DNA of 10,268 nt from JAYEIA01 sp964472505 (lineage in GTDB: Bacteria > Bacteroidota > Bacteroidia > Bacteroidales > JAADGE01): contig CAYYQW010000103.1 in NCBI GenBank assembly GCA_964472505.1, positions 1-10,268 of the forward strand. Reading direction: 5' to 3'. Made by a program: the position numbers and the translations under genes. Shown here piece after piece: positions 1 through 7,043 of the stretch. Position 1 is the stretch's first letter; every line of letters begins with the position of its first letter. Below the pieces are notes generated by a model, which made no database searches, was not told the origin of the DNA, and saw only the letters and a program-made list of their open reading frames with translations.

Positions 1-90
1 ATATAAGTATTAAGATATAAGACGAATCCGCAATCCGGCTGCAAGGCTGATAGTTTATAGGATTTTGTAAGTACTCAAAAAGACAAAAAA
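1..90 (+). repeat. Dispersed repeat, copy A
   Basis: Positions 1-45 are identical to 200-244. The similarity continues more loosely to about 90 (shared AGTTTATAG near 52-60, then a TTTTGTAAG-like stretch and an A-rich tail). The left part is built of 7-base steps, TAAGTAT TAAGATA TAAGACG. The copy begins at the window edge, so it may extend further left. In copy B the segment after the identical part makes a perfect hairpin; here the two arms do not pair, although the loop sequence is kept. No coding potential is visible. The element type is unknown. Confidence 0.85.
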
Positions 91-151
91 TATTATTGAA
101 TTAGACACATGAGTAATATCAAAATTAAAGTTACAGCATGTCGTTAAATAT

Positions 152-190
152 GTGGTTCCCCCTTAGAAAAGGGGGACAGGGGGATTGATT
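152..190. repeat. C5/G5 palindromic repeat, REP-like
   Basis: TCCCCCTT at 157-164 and AAGGGGGA at 169-176 form a perfect 8-bp stem with an AGAA loop. A second G5 tract follows at 179-183 after ACA, so the C5 arm has two possible partners. No T-tract follows on either strand, which argues against an intrinsic terminator. The form resembles short palindromic intergenic repeats (REP-like) found dispersed in many bacterial genomes; that assignment is inference from form alone, since only one copy is in the window. Confidence 0.6.
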
Positions 191-199
191 GATACAAAA

Positions 200-275
200 A
201 TATAAGTATTAAGATATAAGACGAATCCGCAATCCGGCTGCAAGACAGAAAGTTTATAGCTTTCTGTAAGGACTT
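200..275 (+). repeat. Dispersed repeat, copy B, with hairpin
   Basis: The first 45 bases (200-244) are identical to 1-45. They are followed by a perfect hairpin: ACAGAAAG at 245-252, loop TTTATAG at 253-259, CTTTCTGT at 260-267. An A-rich tail follows. The heptad steps at its left end (203-223) have the same base composition as the array at 334-417 but in the opposite orientation. This copy may therefore be one end of a small composite element reaching to 417. Confidence 0.85.
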
Positions 276-333
276 AAAAAAAAATCAACTGCTGCAGATA
301 ACGGTCAACCCTATTCAGGCATCAACAATCAAC

Positions 334-417
334 ATCTTATATCTTACATCTTACATCTTACATCTTACATCTTATATCTTACATCTTATATCTTACATCT
401 TATATCTTACATCTAAC
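334..417. repeat. Tandem 7-bp repeat array, 12 units
   Basis: Twelve consecutive 7-base units read ATCTTAC or ATCTTAT on the plus strand (GTAAGAT or ATAAGAT on the minus strand). The last unit, 411-417, is degenerate (ATCTAAC). Only the last base of the unit varies among the other eleven. The array overlaps the 3' end of comB: the final codons and the TAA stop (393-395) are repeat sequence. The spacer at 276-333 between this array and copy B shows no gene or clear structure beyond an A-run near 277-285. Confidence 0.95.
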
Positions 418-1130
418 TTCCCGTTTTTAAATACCGGTATTATATCGGTAAGGTCTTCCTGTAGGCAATATTTGAAATCGGCTTCGAGCCTGAGGGATTT
501 TTTCTTCAAACGCGGCGACAAATCCATAAGGGTATCATAAGCCATATCGGGAAAAGTCGATGAATAAAAGGCTGCCAAATGAGCGGCTTCTTTAAGAGAA
601 AATTTCCCGCCGACAGCAAGCATTTGAGCCAAACGCCCGGCAAAGTAGCTGTCTTCTATATTCACGGAATTTTTCCAACCGGAGCAAAGCACTAAGACAT
701 TTCCTTGAGAGTCGAGTTCAATATAACGCGCCAAAGCACTTAAATTCAGAAAAGAACCAATTAAAATTTGCCGAGCAGAAATATCGGCTTTGGCAACTAC
801 TTGCAAGGCGCGAGTTCCGTTGGTAGTGGTAAAAGCCAACTTTTTGCCGGCGATATTTTCTTTGGAAAAATGATAGGGTGAATTTCCAAAATCAAAACCG
901 GGAATGATATCTCCGTCTCGTTCTCCGGCCACAACATATCCTTTCTTCTTCATTTCAAAGGCTTTATCCTTATCGGAAAAAGGAATAATCTCCTCAACAC
1001 CGTTCATAAAAGCAGTACAAATCACTGCACTTGCGCGTATGGCATCTACCATAATTACGGTAGTATCCGGCGCGGCATATTCCTGATAAAGCGCCGGGGA
1101 AAGGCAAACATCAAGCGTTCTTTTCGACAT
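393..1130 (-). CDS. comB: 2-phosphosulfolactate phosphatase family protein (ComB-like)
   Basis: The 245-residue protein matches the ComB family in length and motifs: VDAIRAS at 28-34, GERDGD at 69-74, GFDFGNSP at 78-85, TTTNGTRAL at 101-109, and CSGW...IED at 149-160. In methanogens ComB is a Mg-dependent phosphatase that turns 2-phosphosulfolactate into sulfolactate on the way to coenzyme M. Many bacteria that do not make coenzyme M also carry it, so its substrate here is uncertain; a role in other sulfonate metabolism is a guess. It starts 9 bp after the MoxR stop and is probably cotranscribed. The last residues (about LDVRYKM) and the stop lie inside a 7-bp tandem repeat, so the natural C-terminus may have been replaced. 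The family core ends before that point, so activity is probably retained. Confidence 0.88.
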   Translation of the reverse strand: MSKRTLDVCLSPALYQEYAAPDTTVIMVDAIRASAVICTAFMNGVEEIIPFSDKDKAFEMKKKGYVVAGERDGDIIPGFDFGNSPYHFSKENIAGKKLAFTTTNGTRALQVVAKADISARQILIGSFLNLSALARYIELDSQGNVLVLCSGWKNSVNIEDSYFAGRLAQMLAVGGKFSLKEAAHLAAFYSSTFPDMAYDTLMDLSPRLKKKSLRLEADFKYCLQEDLTDIIPVFKNGKLDVRYKM

Positions 1131-1139
1131 AAAAGGAAT

Positions 1140-2117
1140 TTATCTGGGGACTTCAATTTTATTGATAATTTGCTTAATGACATCTTCCGGTTTCAAACCT
1201 TCCATTTCCTTTTCCGGGCTCATAATCAGGCGATGCCTCAAAACCGGATAACAAATTTCTTTAATATCATCGGGGGTTACAAAATCTCTCCCGTTGAGAG
1301 CTGCCGCCGCTTTGGATGCATTCATCAAAGCTACGGTAGCACGCGGTGAAGCACCTAAGTATAAGGCCGCATGGTTTCGCGTGCGGTCAACTATCTCGGT
1401 AATGTAAGTCATGAGTTTTTCATCAATATATAAAGACTTTGTGAGTGTACGAAAATGATTTATTTCATCGGTGCTCATAATCGGTTCTATGCCTTCGGTC
1501 TCTTTTTGTCCCTTGCGTTTGTGCGCATTTTCCAGTATCTGCTTTTCCACCGCTTTTGAAGGATAATCCACACGTATTTTGAAAAGAAAACGGTCCAATT
1601 GCGCTTCGGGCAACCGATAAGTGCCTTCATATTCAATCGGGTTTTGAGTGGCAAAAACCATAAAGGGATTTCCGGGATAATAGAGTGTACCGTCATAGGT
1701 AATTTGCCGTTCTTCCATAACTTCAAATAAAGCTGCCTGCGTTTTGGCGGGTGAACGGTTTATCTCGTCCACCAAAATAATATTCCCGAAAATCGGTCCC
1801 TTGCGAAACTCAAAATCAGCCTTAGCGGAATTATAAACTGAAGTTCCTATCACATCCGAGGGCATTAAATCCGGTGTAAACTGTATGCGCGAATAATCGG
1901 CACGAATACTTTTGGCAAAAAGTTTCACCAACAGGGTTTTAGCCACACCGGGAACACCTTCCAACAATAAATGCCCGTCGCTCAAAATACCAATAAGTAT
2001 CTGACGAATAACGCCTTCCTGACCTAAAACTACACTTCCTACCGAAGCGTTTACGGCTTCCAGTTTATTTCGTAATTCACTTAAATCGGTTCTGTTTTCA
2101 AAATTTGTATTTTCCAT
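1140..2117 (-). CDS. MoxR-family AAA+ ATPase
   Basis: This is a complete 325-residue MoxR-type ATPase, thought to act as a chaperone-like ATP-driven remodeller of partner proteins, usually near the membrane. Visible motifs are Walker A GVPGVAKT (54-61), Walker B ILVDEIN with D117 and E118, sensor 1 in ATQNP (156-160), a conserved LDRF with R176, and sensor 2 in GASPRA (255-260). All nucleotide-binding residues are present, so it should be active. The start ATG at 2117 lies 6 bp after the DUF4350 stop, and comB follows 9 bp downstream. MoxR proteins typically pair with a DUF58 or VWA-domain protein encoded next door; none is present here. The family call is secure; the substrate is unknown. 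Confidence 0.95.
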   Translation of the reverse strand: MENTNFENRTDLSELRNKLEAVNASVGSVVLGQEGVIRQILIGILSDGHLLLEGVPGVAKTLLVKLFAKSIRADYSRIQFTPDLMPSDVIGTSVYNSAKADFEFRKGPIFGNIILVDEINRSPAKTQAALFEVMEERQITYDGTLYYPGNPFMVFATQNPIEYEGTYRLPEAQLDRFLFKIRVDYPSKAVEKQILENAHKRKGQKETEGIEPIMSTDEINHFRTLTKSLYIDEKLMTYITEIVDRTRNHAALYLGASPRATVALMNASKAAAALNGRDFVTPDDIKEICYPVLRHRLIMSPEKEMEGLKPEDVIKQIINKIEVPR

Positions 2118-2123
2118 TATGTA

Positions 2124-3299
2124 TTATTTTCTGTTGTCGTAAAAAGTTTCTATCATTTGATTAAATTCAGACAAAGCTTCGCTGCTTATGTTTTTGCTGC
2201 TTTTTATTGAGTTCTCCGCATTAAATAATTTCTTCCAGTGTAATTCATCAATCCCTGTTTTTTCACTCAAATAACTAAGGTTTTTAACCGTAAAATCCTC
2301 TGAGCTGATATAGTATTCCCGACAGATTTCATCTTTAAAATAATGTAAGCGGTTTAAGGCTATCTGACGATGATTTTTTTTATGATAATACAAGCTCCCC
2401 AATGTTTCTGCAAATTCGGCTGAGGTGTTCTTTAAGGGCTCAATAACGGGAATTATGCGTTGGGTTCTTTTAGCCGTAAAAATCATATAAAGTAAAAGTG
2501 ATATCAACAAGACATACCAAGCATAAAGCAAAGCTTCATTTCTAAAAATATAACGCAAAGGTGAATAGTGTGTGCTTTTATAAGGTTTATAATAACTGTC
2601 CCAAATGGTTTTTTGATTTGGCAAATGCGACAATACGGAATAAGCATAACCGGCTTTTCGTTTGGTTATGAATGCATAATTAGTGAATACATCCGGCTGT
2701 GTATGCAGATATATATAACCCTCACCGTAAGCCTGACGTATTAAAGTTGCATGATTCTCATCCACAAATGCAAGTACTTCGGCTTTTGCCGTATCAATTT
2801 TATCAAAATAATGCCCTTCAAATTTATCTCCAAACCAATAAACGGAATCTTGCAAAGCACTGTTGCAAAAAGAATAGTTTAAAGAATCGTCTTTTGATTT
2901 CCAGATAAAATAAGTTTCTGTATTCAGCGTATCGGCAAAGGCGCCTTCAAACTTAAACGCACTTACAAATATGTTGTTTCCGGCTTCGGCAAGTTGCAAA
3001 AGGGTTTCGGTATCAGTTTCTTGAGGGTTAAACGTATGGGTAATAAAAATAAAATTATGCTTGCGATGATATTTGTTTTTTGCTGTTTGATAAACGGTTT
3101 GGTCGCTCAAACCCGTTTCATCAAACAAATCGGGCAAAGCCTTGTAAAGCACATAAGTGCCGTAAGGGTCTTTTGAATTACGCTCTAAATAAAACGTCCA
3201 ATCCAATGGCTTTTCTTTGAAGATTTCCGTCAGGATAATCAAAACCAAAAGCACAATAATGCTGCCGTAATATCTTAAGTCTCTTTTATTTATCTGCAT
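2124..3299 (-). CDS. DUF4350-type membrane-anchored protein
   Basis: This is a 391-residue protein with one N-terminal membrane segment (about 11-27), a large extracytoplasmic region (about 30-255), a second membrane segment (about 257-274) and a cytoplasmic C-terminal part of about 115 residues. The region after the first helix, with DPYGTYVLYKALPDLF (44-59), fits the DUF4350 proteins that accompany MoxR, DUF4129 and SpoIIM genes. The biochemical function is unknown; no catalytic motif is recognised. The cytoplasmic tail is placed where it could meet the MoxR ATPase encoded immediately downstream. The start ATG at 3299 follows the DUF4129 stop by 18 bp. The DUF label rests on layout and context rather than a profile search. 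Confidence 0.75.
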   Translation of the reverse strand: MQINKRDLRYYGSIIVLLVLIILTEIFKEKPLDWTFYLERNSKDPYGTYVLYKALPDLFDETGLSDQTVYQTAKNKYHRKHNFIFITHTFNPQETDTETLLQLAEAGNNIFVSAFKFEGAFADTLNTETYFIWKSKDDSLNYSFCNSALQDSVYWFGDKFEGHYFDKIDTAKAEVLAFVDENHATLIRQAYGEGYIYLHTQPDVFTNYAFITKRKAGYAYSVLSHLPNQKTIWDSYYKPYKSTHYSPLRYIFRNEALLYAWYVLLISLLLYMIFTAKRTQRIIPVIEPLKNTSAEFAETLGSLYYHKKNHRQIALNRLHYFKDEICREYYISSEDFTVKNLSYLSEKTGIDELHWKKLFNAENSIKSSKNISSEALSEFNQMIETFYDNRK

Positions 3300-3317
3300 A
3301 TCGTATGCTCTGTTTTT

Positions 3318-4019
3318 TTACGACGGAATATTGAGTCGAAGCACTTCAAAATCATCGGCTGTTTTTTCGTAAGTATCTCGTTTGAGTTCAAAATCTCCGT
3401 ACCAGACATATTCATAAACACGGGTAACTTTTTCAAAACTCGGACCAAGTCCGTGCCGGCTAATTTCTGCCTGATATTCTCTGTTCGTTTTGTCGGGTTC
3501 CCAGGCTATAATTTTATTATCGGCAAACTCTTTAAGCAATTTCAAATATTGAAATCTTACCGCTGCTCTGTAATCTTCTTTTTCAAGAGCTTCGCGAACG
3601 GCTTTATCAAAATCAAGCGTAAGAATTTTTTCGTCATAGGTTTCGCCGGCTACTCCGCGTATATGTTTTTTATGAAGCCAAAACCCGGAATATCGGTAAC
3701 CCATTAATTTAATAATTAAAAACACAATGAACCCGATTACAATTACATAAAATATGGTTTCAAGCACCGGCTCGTTAAAAATTGAATTCAGAATTTTAAA
3801 CAGCCAATATTTAAGTTTCTCCCAAAATGTAACCGGCTCTTTTGCAAGTTCTTTTGTATAATCAAAATCCGGCTTTGAAAAATACTCAAGCTGCACTTGC
3901 GAGTTTCTAATCTCCAACGAAAGTGTATCATTAACGGTAACACCCTCCGGTTGCCCGGCAGCAATTAAAGAAAAGCACAAAAAAACAAATACCGTCGAAA
4001 GACGAATAAATACATTCAT
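3318..4019 (-). CDS. DUF4129 domain protein with signal peptide
   Basis: I place the start at 4019, giving 233 residues, rather than at an upstream in-frame ATG at 4058. From 4019 the protein opens with a normal signal peptide (MNVFIRL, a hydrophobic core, then AAGQ), and the gene begins 4 bp after the preceding stop instead of overlapping it by 35 bp. A single membrane segment lies at about 86-106. The C-terminal third, with the ALEKEDYRAAVRFQYLKLLKEF stretch (about residues 144-165) and the YEYVWYGDFEL region, is the DUF4129 domain, also found at the C-terminus of TgpA-type transglutaminases. It would sit on the cytoplasmic side. Its role is unknown; the association with MoxR suggests it is a partner or substrate adaptor. 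Confidence 0.82.
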   Translation of the reverse strand: MNVFIRLSTVFVFLCFSLIAAGQPEGVTVNDTLSLEIRNSQVQLEYFSKPDFDYTKELAKEPVTFWEKLKYWLFKILNSIFNEPVLETIFYVIVIGFIVFLIIKLMGYRYSGFWLHKKHIRGVAGETYDEKILTLDFDKAVREALEKEDYRAAVRFQYLKLLKEFADNKIIAWEPDKTNREYQAEISRHGLGPSFEKVTRVYEYVWYGDFELKRDTYEKTADDFEVLRLNIPS

Positions 4020-4023
4020 TGAC

Positions 4024-5055
4024 TTAATATTTTGGCTTATACGGGTCGTTATCATCATCGGTAAAGCGATTTTTCAGGTTCGGGTCGCTGAAGCGGTCAT
4101 AAGAATCATCCTTATCTGAATCTTCTTCGGAATTATCATCATCGGATTGATCTTCATCTGTTTCGCTCAAGTTTTCATTCGTATGTTCATCCTCATCTAA
4201 AACTTCAGCCTCTCCAAAGCTTTCATCGTATATGGCATCTATTCGGCTGTTTAGATTTCCGCCTTCTTTTTCGGTTAGAATATTAAAGTATTGGAAGGCT
4301 ATAAGTATTTGCTGCAAAGCCAACATATATAAATAAGCCGCAAAGTAAAGCACGGCAAAAATCACTACAATCACCAATTGTACTATTCCAAAGGAATCAG
4401 TTGCCAGCGCTATGATACCGACCAAATAACCGGGAATAAAAAACAGATAAGAGGTAAAACCCACAATCATCCCGAAAACAAAAATCAGAGCAAATGTAAT
4501 CCACCACTTGCCTCTAACAACCTCAAACGAACGGGAAATACTTTTTCCTACATCCAAATCTTCATAAATAAGTGCCATATATACAAATGACAAGGCAATG
4601 GCAAGATAAATACCGGGTAAATAAAACAAAATCATTCCCAAGGAAACCATCACGACTACCAAGAACACCAAACCCAACATGGGAAGGATTTTTCGTTTTG
4701 CTAAAGTAACTACGTCCGCTTCGGAGAAATTATCTTTTCCGGCTTTTACATACAGTGTTATGTAACTGTTCGTTAAAAGAAAAACCGCCAGTAAACCGAT
4801 TACGAAAAATATTATAAAAAGAAACAAGTAGCTGAATTTAGGCGGATTGTTTCCCGTGAACGAGTTCAAAGACAAATTGTAAGTATCAAAAGAGAAAAAA
4901 CCTAAGCCCAGCATAGCCAAGGCAAGAAAAGGCCCGGCATATTTCAAAAGAATCAAAGAAAACGGCTTAAACTCCTGACGTAAAAAATAAAACGGTGCTC
5001 CTATAAGCGTTCCAAAATCACGCTGTTCCCAAAAACTTATTGCTTTGTTTTCCAT
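4024..5055 (-). CDS. Multipass membrane protein with acidic C-terminal tail
   Basis: This 343-residue protein has about six membrane segments (near 33-55, 75-97, 125-145, 147-163, 187-215 and 222-250). After the fourth comes a cytoplasmic-type motif, SISRSFEVVRGKWW (172-185), typical of YciC/DUF975-like and GDPD-membrane-domain-like proteins. From about residue 283 it ends in a hydrophilic tail in which 20 of 37 residues (284-320) are Asp or Glu, then a short segment ending PYKPKY. I recognise no enzymatic motif. It lies between the SpoIIM gene (8 bp upstream) and the DUF4129 gene (4 bp downstream), so it is probably part of the same membrane complex. The tail may bind basic partners or metal ions; that is inference. 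Confidence 0.8.
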   Translation of the reverse strand: MENKAISFWEQRDFGTLIGAPFYFLRQEFKPFSLILLKYAGPFLALAMLGLGFFSFDTYNLSLNSFTGNNPPKFSYLFLFIIFFVIGLLAVFLLTNSYITLYVKAGKDNFSEADVVTLAKRKILPMLGLVFLVVVMVSLGMILFYLPGIYLAIALSFVYMALIYEDLDVGKSISRSFEVVRGKWWITFALIFVFGMIVGFTSYLFFIPGYLVGIIALATDSFGIVQLVIVVIFAVLYFAAYLYMLALQQILIAFQYFNILTEKEGGNLNSRIDAIYDESFGEAEVLDEDEHTNENLSETDEDQSDDDNSEEDSDKDDSYDRFSDPNLKNRFTDDDNDPYKPKY

Positions 5056-5063
5056 AAATTTCG

Positions 5064-6059
5064 TTAAAATAAATTATTATAAAATGCTTTAAATTCTTCA
5101 TCCTTTTTCAACTTACGGCTTAAATTATAGGGATAAACGAAAAAATACGCAACAATTAAAGCTGCCGAAGCCGCAATAATTCCAATTCTTATAAAATCGT
5201 GCCATTCGGTATGGCGGGTGATATAACCCTCAAGAAAAGCCGCTAAAATTATAAAAGGAATTAAACCTAAAATAATTTTAGCTCCTCTTTTGGCGCCTTT
5301 CATAAAAGATACTTTCCGCGAATAGGTTCGAGGAAATATAAAGCTGCTTCCCAAAATAAGTCCGGCACCTCCGGCAACCATAATCGCAAAAATCTCAACC
5401 GTTCCGTGTATCCAAATACTTAAAACCGAATCATATAGTACATTGTACTTATGAAAGAAATACTGAAAACTGCCCAGCATTATTCCGTTGAAAAACAATA
5501 TGGCTCCGGTTCCAAAGTACGAAAACATGCCCAAAATGAAAGTAAGCATAGCCACTCGAACATTATTATAGGCTATGGCCAAAAACATATAATCTCTTTC
5601 GGCCGAAGCATAAACGGCCATTGGTTCGCCGTTTTCAATATTCCGAATGGTCATATCCACATAGGAATCGCCCATGATTAGCCGAACAAAATCCTGCTCA
5701 TTAGCTGCCGATAAAGCTCCGATAAAAGCCGCAAACAAAAATACCGCAGCCGACCATAAAATAAACTTGCGCGCTTTGTATATTTCTACCGGAAATTCAT
5801 ATTTCCAAAACACCAAAAAACGATTATTTTTCTCTTTCTTGGTTTTATAGATAAATGCATGAGCTTTGCGTGCTAAACTGTTTAAGTAAAACTCTGTTTC
5901 GGACTCCGGAAAATAGGTGCGCGCATAGGCCAAATCATCCGTAAGGCGGGCATACATTTCGGTAAGGGAATCCGGGTCGGAAATTTCACCTGAAACAATA
6001 ACGCTTTCAAGATTTTGCCAGTCTTCTGCATTCTTATTTATAAATACAATTTCTTTCAT
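5064..6059 (-). CDS. Stage II sporulation protein M (SpoIIM/DUF95) family membrane protein
   Basis: This is a 331-residue protein with a soluble N-terminal part (about 1-98) followed by about five membrane segments (near 99-117, 166-190, 214-240, 262-280 and 290-309). Family hallmarks are the NN pair (165-166), FNGIMLG (190-196), HG..E (218-222) followed by a glycine-rich helix, and LEGYIT (276-281). In spore formers SpoIIM works with SpoIID and SpoIIP in engulfment; in non-sporulating bacteria the family is uncharacterised and commonly sits beside MoxR and RDD genes. It is the first gene of the minus-strand operon. GGAG at 7 bases before the ATG is one of the few Shine-Dalgarno-like sites here. 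A -7 element and a palindrome lie upstream. Confidence 0.9.
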   Translation of the reverse strand: MKEIVFINKNAEDWQNLESVIVSGEISDPDSLTEMYARLTDDLAYARTYFPESETEFYLNSLARKAHAFIYKTKKEKNNRFLVFWKYEFPVEIYKARKFILWSAAVFLFAAFIGALSAANEQDFVRLIMGDSYVDMTIRNIENGEPMAVYASAERDYMFLAIAYNNVRVAMLTFILGMFSYFGTGAILFFNGIMLGSFQYFFHKYNVLYDSVLSIWIHGTVEIFAIMVAGGAGLILGSSFIFPRTYSRKVSFMKGAKRGAKIILGLIPFIILAAFLEGYITRHTEWHDFIRIGIIAASAALIVAYFFVYPYNLSRKLKKDEEFKAFYNNLF

Positions 6060-6095
6060 CGGCGGTCTCCGAAATAAATATTATTCGTAGTTTAT

Positions 6096-6109
6096 TGCCA
6101 AAATTGGCA
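6096..6109. promoter_or_regulatory. Palindromic operator candidate (TGCCAA-AA-TTGGCA)
   Basis: This is a perfect 6-bp inverted repeat with a 2-bp AA spacer. It lies just downstream of the predicted -7 element of the SpoIIM-MoxR operon, so it would fall at roughly +6 to +19 of that transcript. A repressor bound there would block initiation or early elongation. No regulator gene is present in the window, and the binding protein is unknown. Confidence 0.45.
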
Positions 6110-6119
6110 CGATTTCATA

Positions 6120-6127
6120 CAAAACTA
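6120..6127 (-). promoter_or_regulatory. Bacteroidota-type -7 element for the SpoIIM-MoxR operon
   Basis: On the minus strand this reads TAGTTTTG, an exact match to TAnnTTTG. It would give a leader of about 55 bases before the SpoIIM start. I see no TTTG at the usual 19-20 bp upstream, so the -33 element is weak or absent. Confidence 0.5.
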
Positions 6128-6238
6128 AAAATTTATTTTATTAAAAAAATCCTGTTTTTTGTAATTTGCGTAAGTTTTTGACGGAATTTATTAATTTAGC
6201 ATACAAGACAGGCATACAAATACTAAAGATATAAAAAC

Positions 6239-6264
6239 ATAAACCCGTACCAATCAGGGTTTAT
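6239..6264 (+). promoter_or_regulatory. Hairpin in the RDD gene leader
   Basis: ATAAACCC (6239-6246) and GGGTTTAT (6257-6264) form a perfect 8-bp stem with a 10-base loop, ending 51 bases before the RDD start codon. No T-tract follows, so it is not a standard terminator. It could be a leader structure or a protein-binding site. I found no exact TAnnTTTG element for the RDD gene in 6060-6315. Confidence 0.35.
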
Positions 6265-6315
6265 CCAAATTAAACATGAATAAAGACGGCAGTCAAATAA
6301 TTATCAAAACGACCA

Positions 6316-7032
6316 ATGAAGAATCTTGAAATACAAACCACACAGAATGTAGCCATACAACACCGAACGGCAAGTATAGGCGAGCGCATGCTGGCAACAC
6401 TCATTGATTTAGCCATTATTACAAGCTACTATATCAGCGTGTTTTTGATTATGGATAATCTACCCTATAACACTAGTTTTTCGATCGGTTTTATTGCACT
6501 CATTCCGATATTCTTTTACCACCTTGTATCGGAAATATTTATGAACGGGCAAAGTTTCGGTAAAAAAGCTTTAAAAATTAAAGTAATAAAAATTGACGGC
6601 TCATCACCTTCGGTGGGCAGCTATTTCATACGTTGGATTTTCCGCTTGATTGATATCAATATAAGCTACGGCTCGGTGGCTATTATTTCGATTGCAGCAA
6701 GCAAAAAAAGCCAACGCCTCGGCGATATGGTAGCCAAAACCACCGTTGTAAGTACAAAAGATACCGACCAACTCCAAAAAACCATCTATACCGAGTTAAG
6801 TAATGAATACCAAGCCAAATATGAAGCAGTCAAATTTCTGGATGACCAAGACATAAAAACCGTGAAAGAAGTTTTAGACCATTATTATCGTAACATAAGC
6901 CGTGCCACGGCAATTGATATGCTTAAGCGCACAGAAGATGCCATAAGTAAAAAAGCCGGAATTACCCCCACGGAAACTCCGGCCGAATTTTTAAAAACCG
7001 TTCTGCGTGATTACACGGCACTTCACAAATAG
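6316..7032 (+). CDS. RDD family membrane protein
   Basis: This 238-residue protein has an N-terminal RDD domain (about 17-145). Conserved residues are visible: R24 and D31 in the first helix (ERMLATLID), NGQSFGKKALKIKV (77-90), R106/R110/D113 around the second Arg-Asp pair, and QRLGDMVAKT (133-142). Membrane segments lie near 28-46 and 56-74, with a weaker one near 117-128. The last 90 residues form a soluble, charged tail that is not part of the RDD domain. RDD proteins are thought to act in membrane transport or as anchoring subunits; the function is not settled. The gene diverges from the SpoIIM-MoxR operon and probably belongs to the same system. Its stop is 11 bp from the end of the convergent acyl-CoA dehydrogenase gene. 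Confidence 0.9.
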   Translation: MKNLEIQTTQNVAIQHRTASIGERMLATLIDLAIITSYYISVFLIMDNLPYNTSFSIGFIALIPIFFYHLVSEIFMNGQSFGKKALKIKVIKIDGSSPSVGSYFIRWIFRLIDINISYGSVAIISIAASKKSQRLGDMVAKTTVVSTKDTDQLQKTIYTELSNEYQAKYEAVKFLDDQDIKTVKEVLDHYYRNISRATAIDMLKRTEDAISKKAGITPTETPAEFLKTVLRDYTALHK

Positions 7033-7043
7033 AAGCACACAGT

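Noticed and set aside
277..300. Intrinsic terminator for comB at the T-run (minus strand) near 277-285
   Set aside because: The sequence before the T-run on the minus strand (CTGCAGCAG region) forms only a very weak stem, and the good hairpin at 245-267 lies after the T-run, in the wrong order.
334..417. CRISPR array
   Set aside because: The 7-bp units are directly adjacent without spacers and no cas genes are present. It is a simple tandem repeat.
1487..1726. Minus-strand 79-codon frame within moxR
   Set aside because: It overlaps the MoxR gene in another frame across conserved ATPase motifs; the MoxR frame is clearly the coding one.
4020..4058. Longer N-terminus for the DUF4129 protein starting at 4058
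   Set aside because: It would overlap the upstream gene by 35 bp and put 13 polar residues before a clean signal peptide. The start at 4019 fits better.
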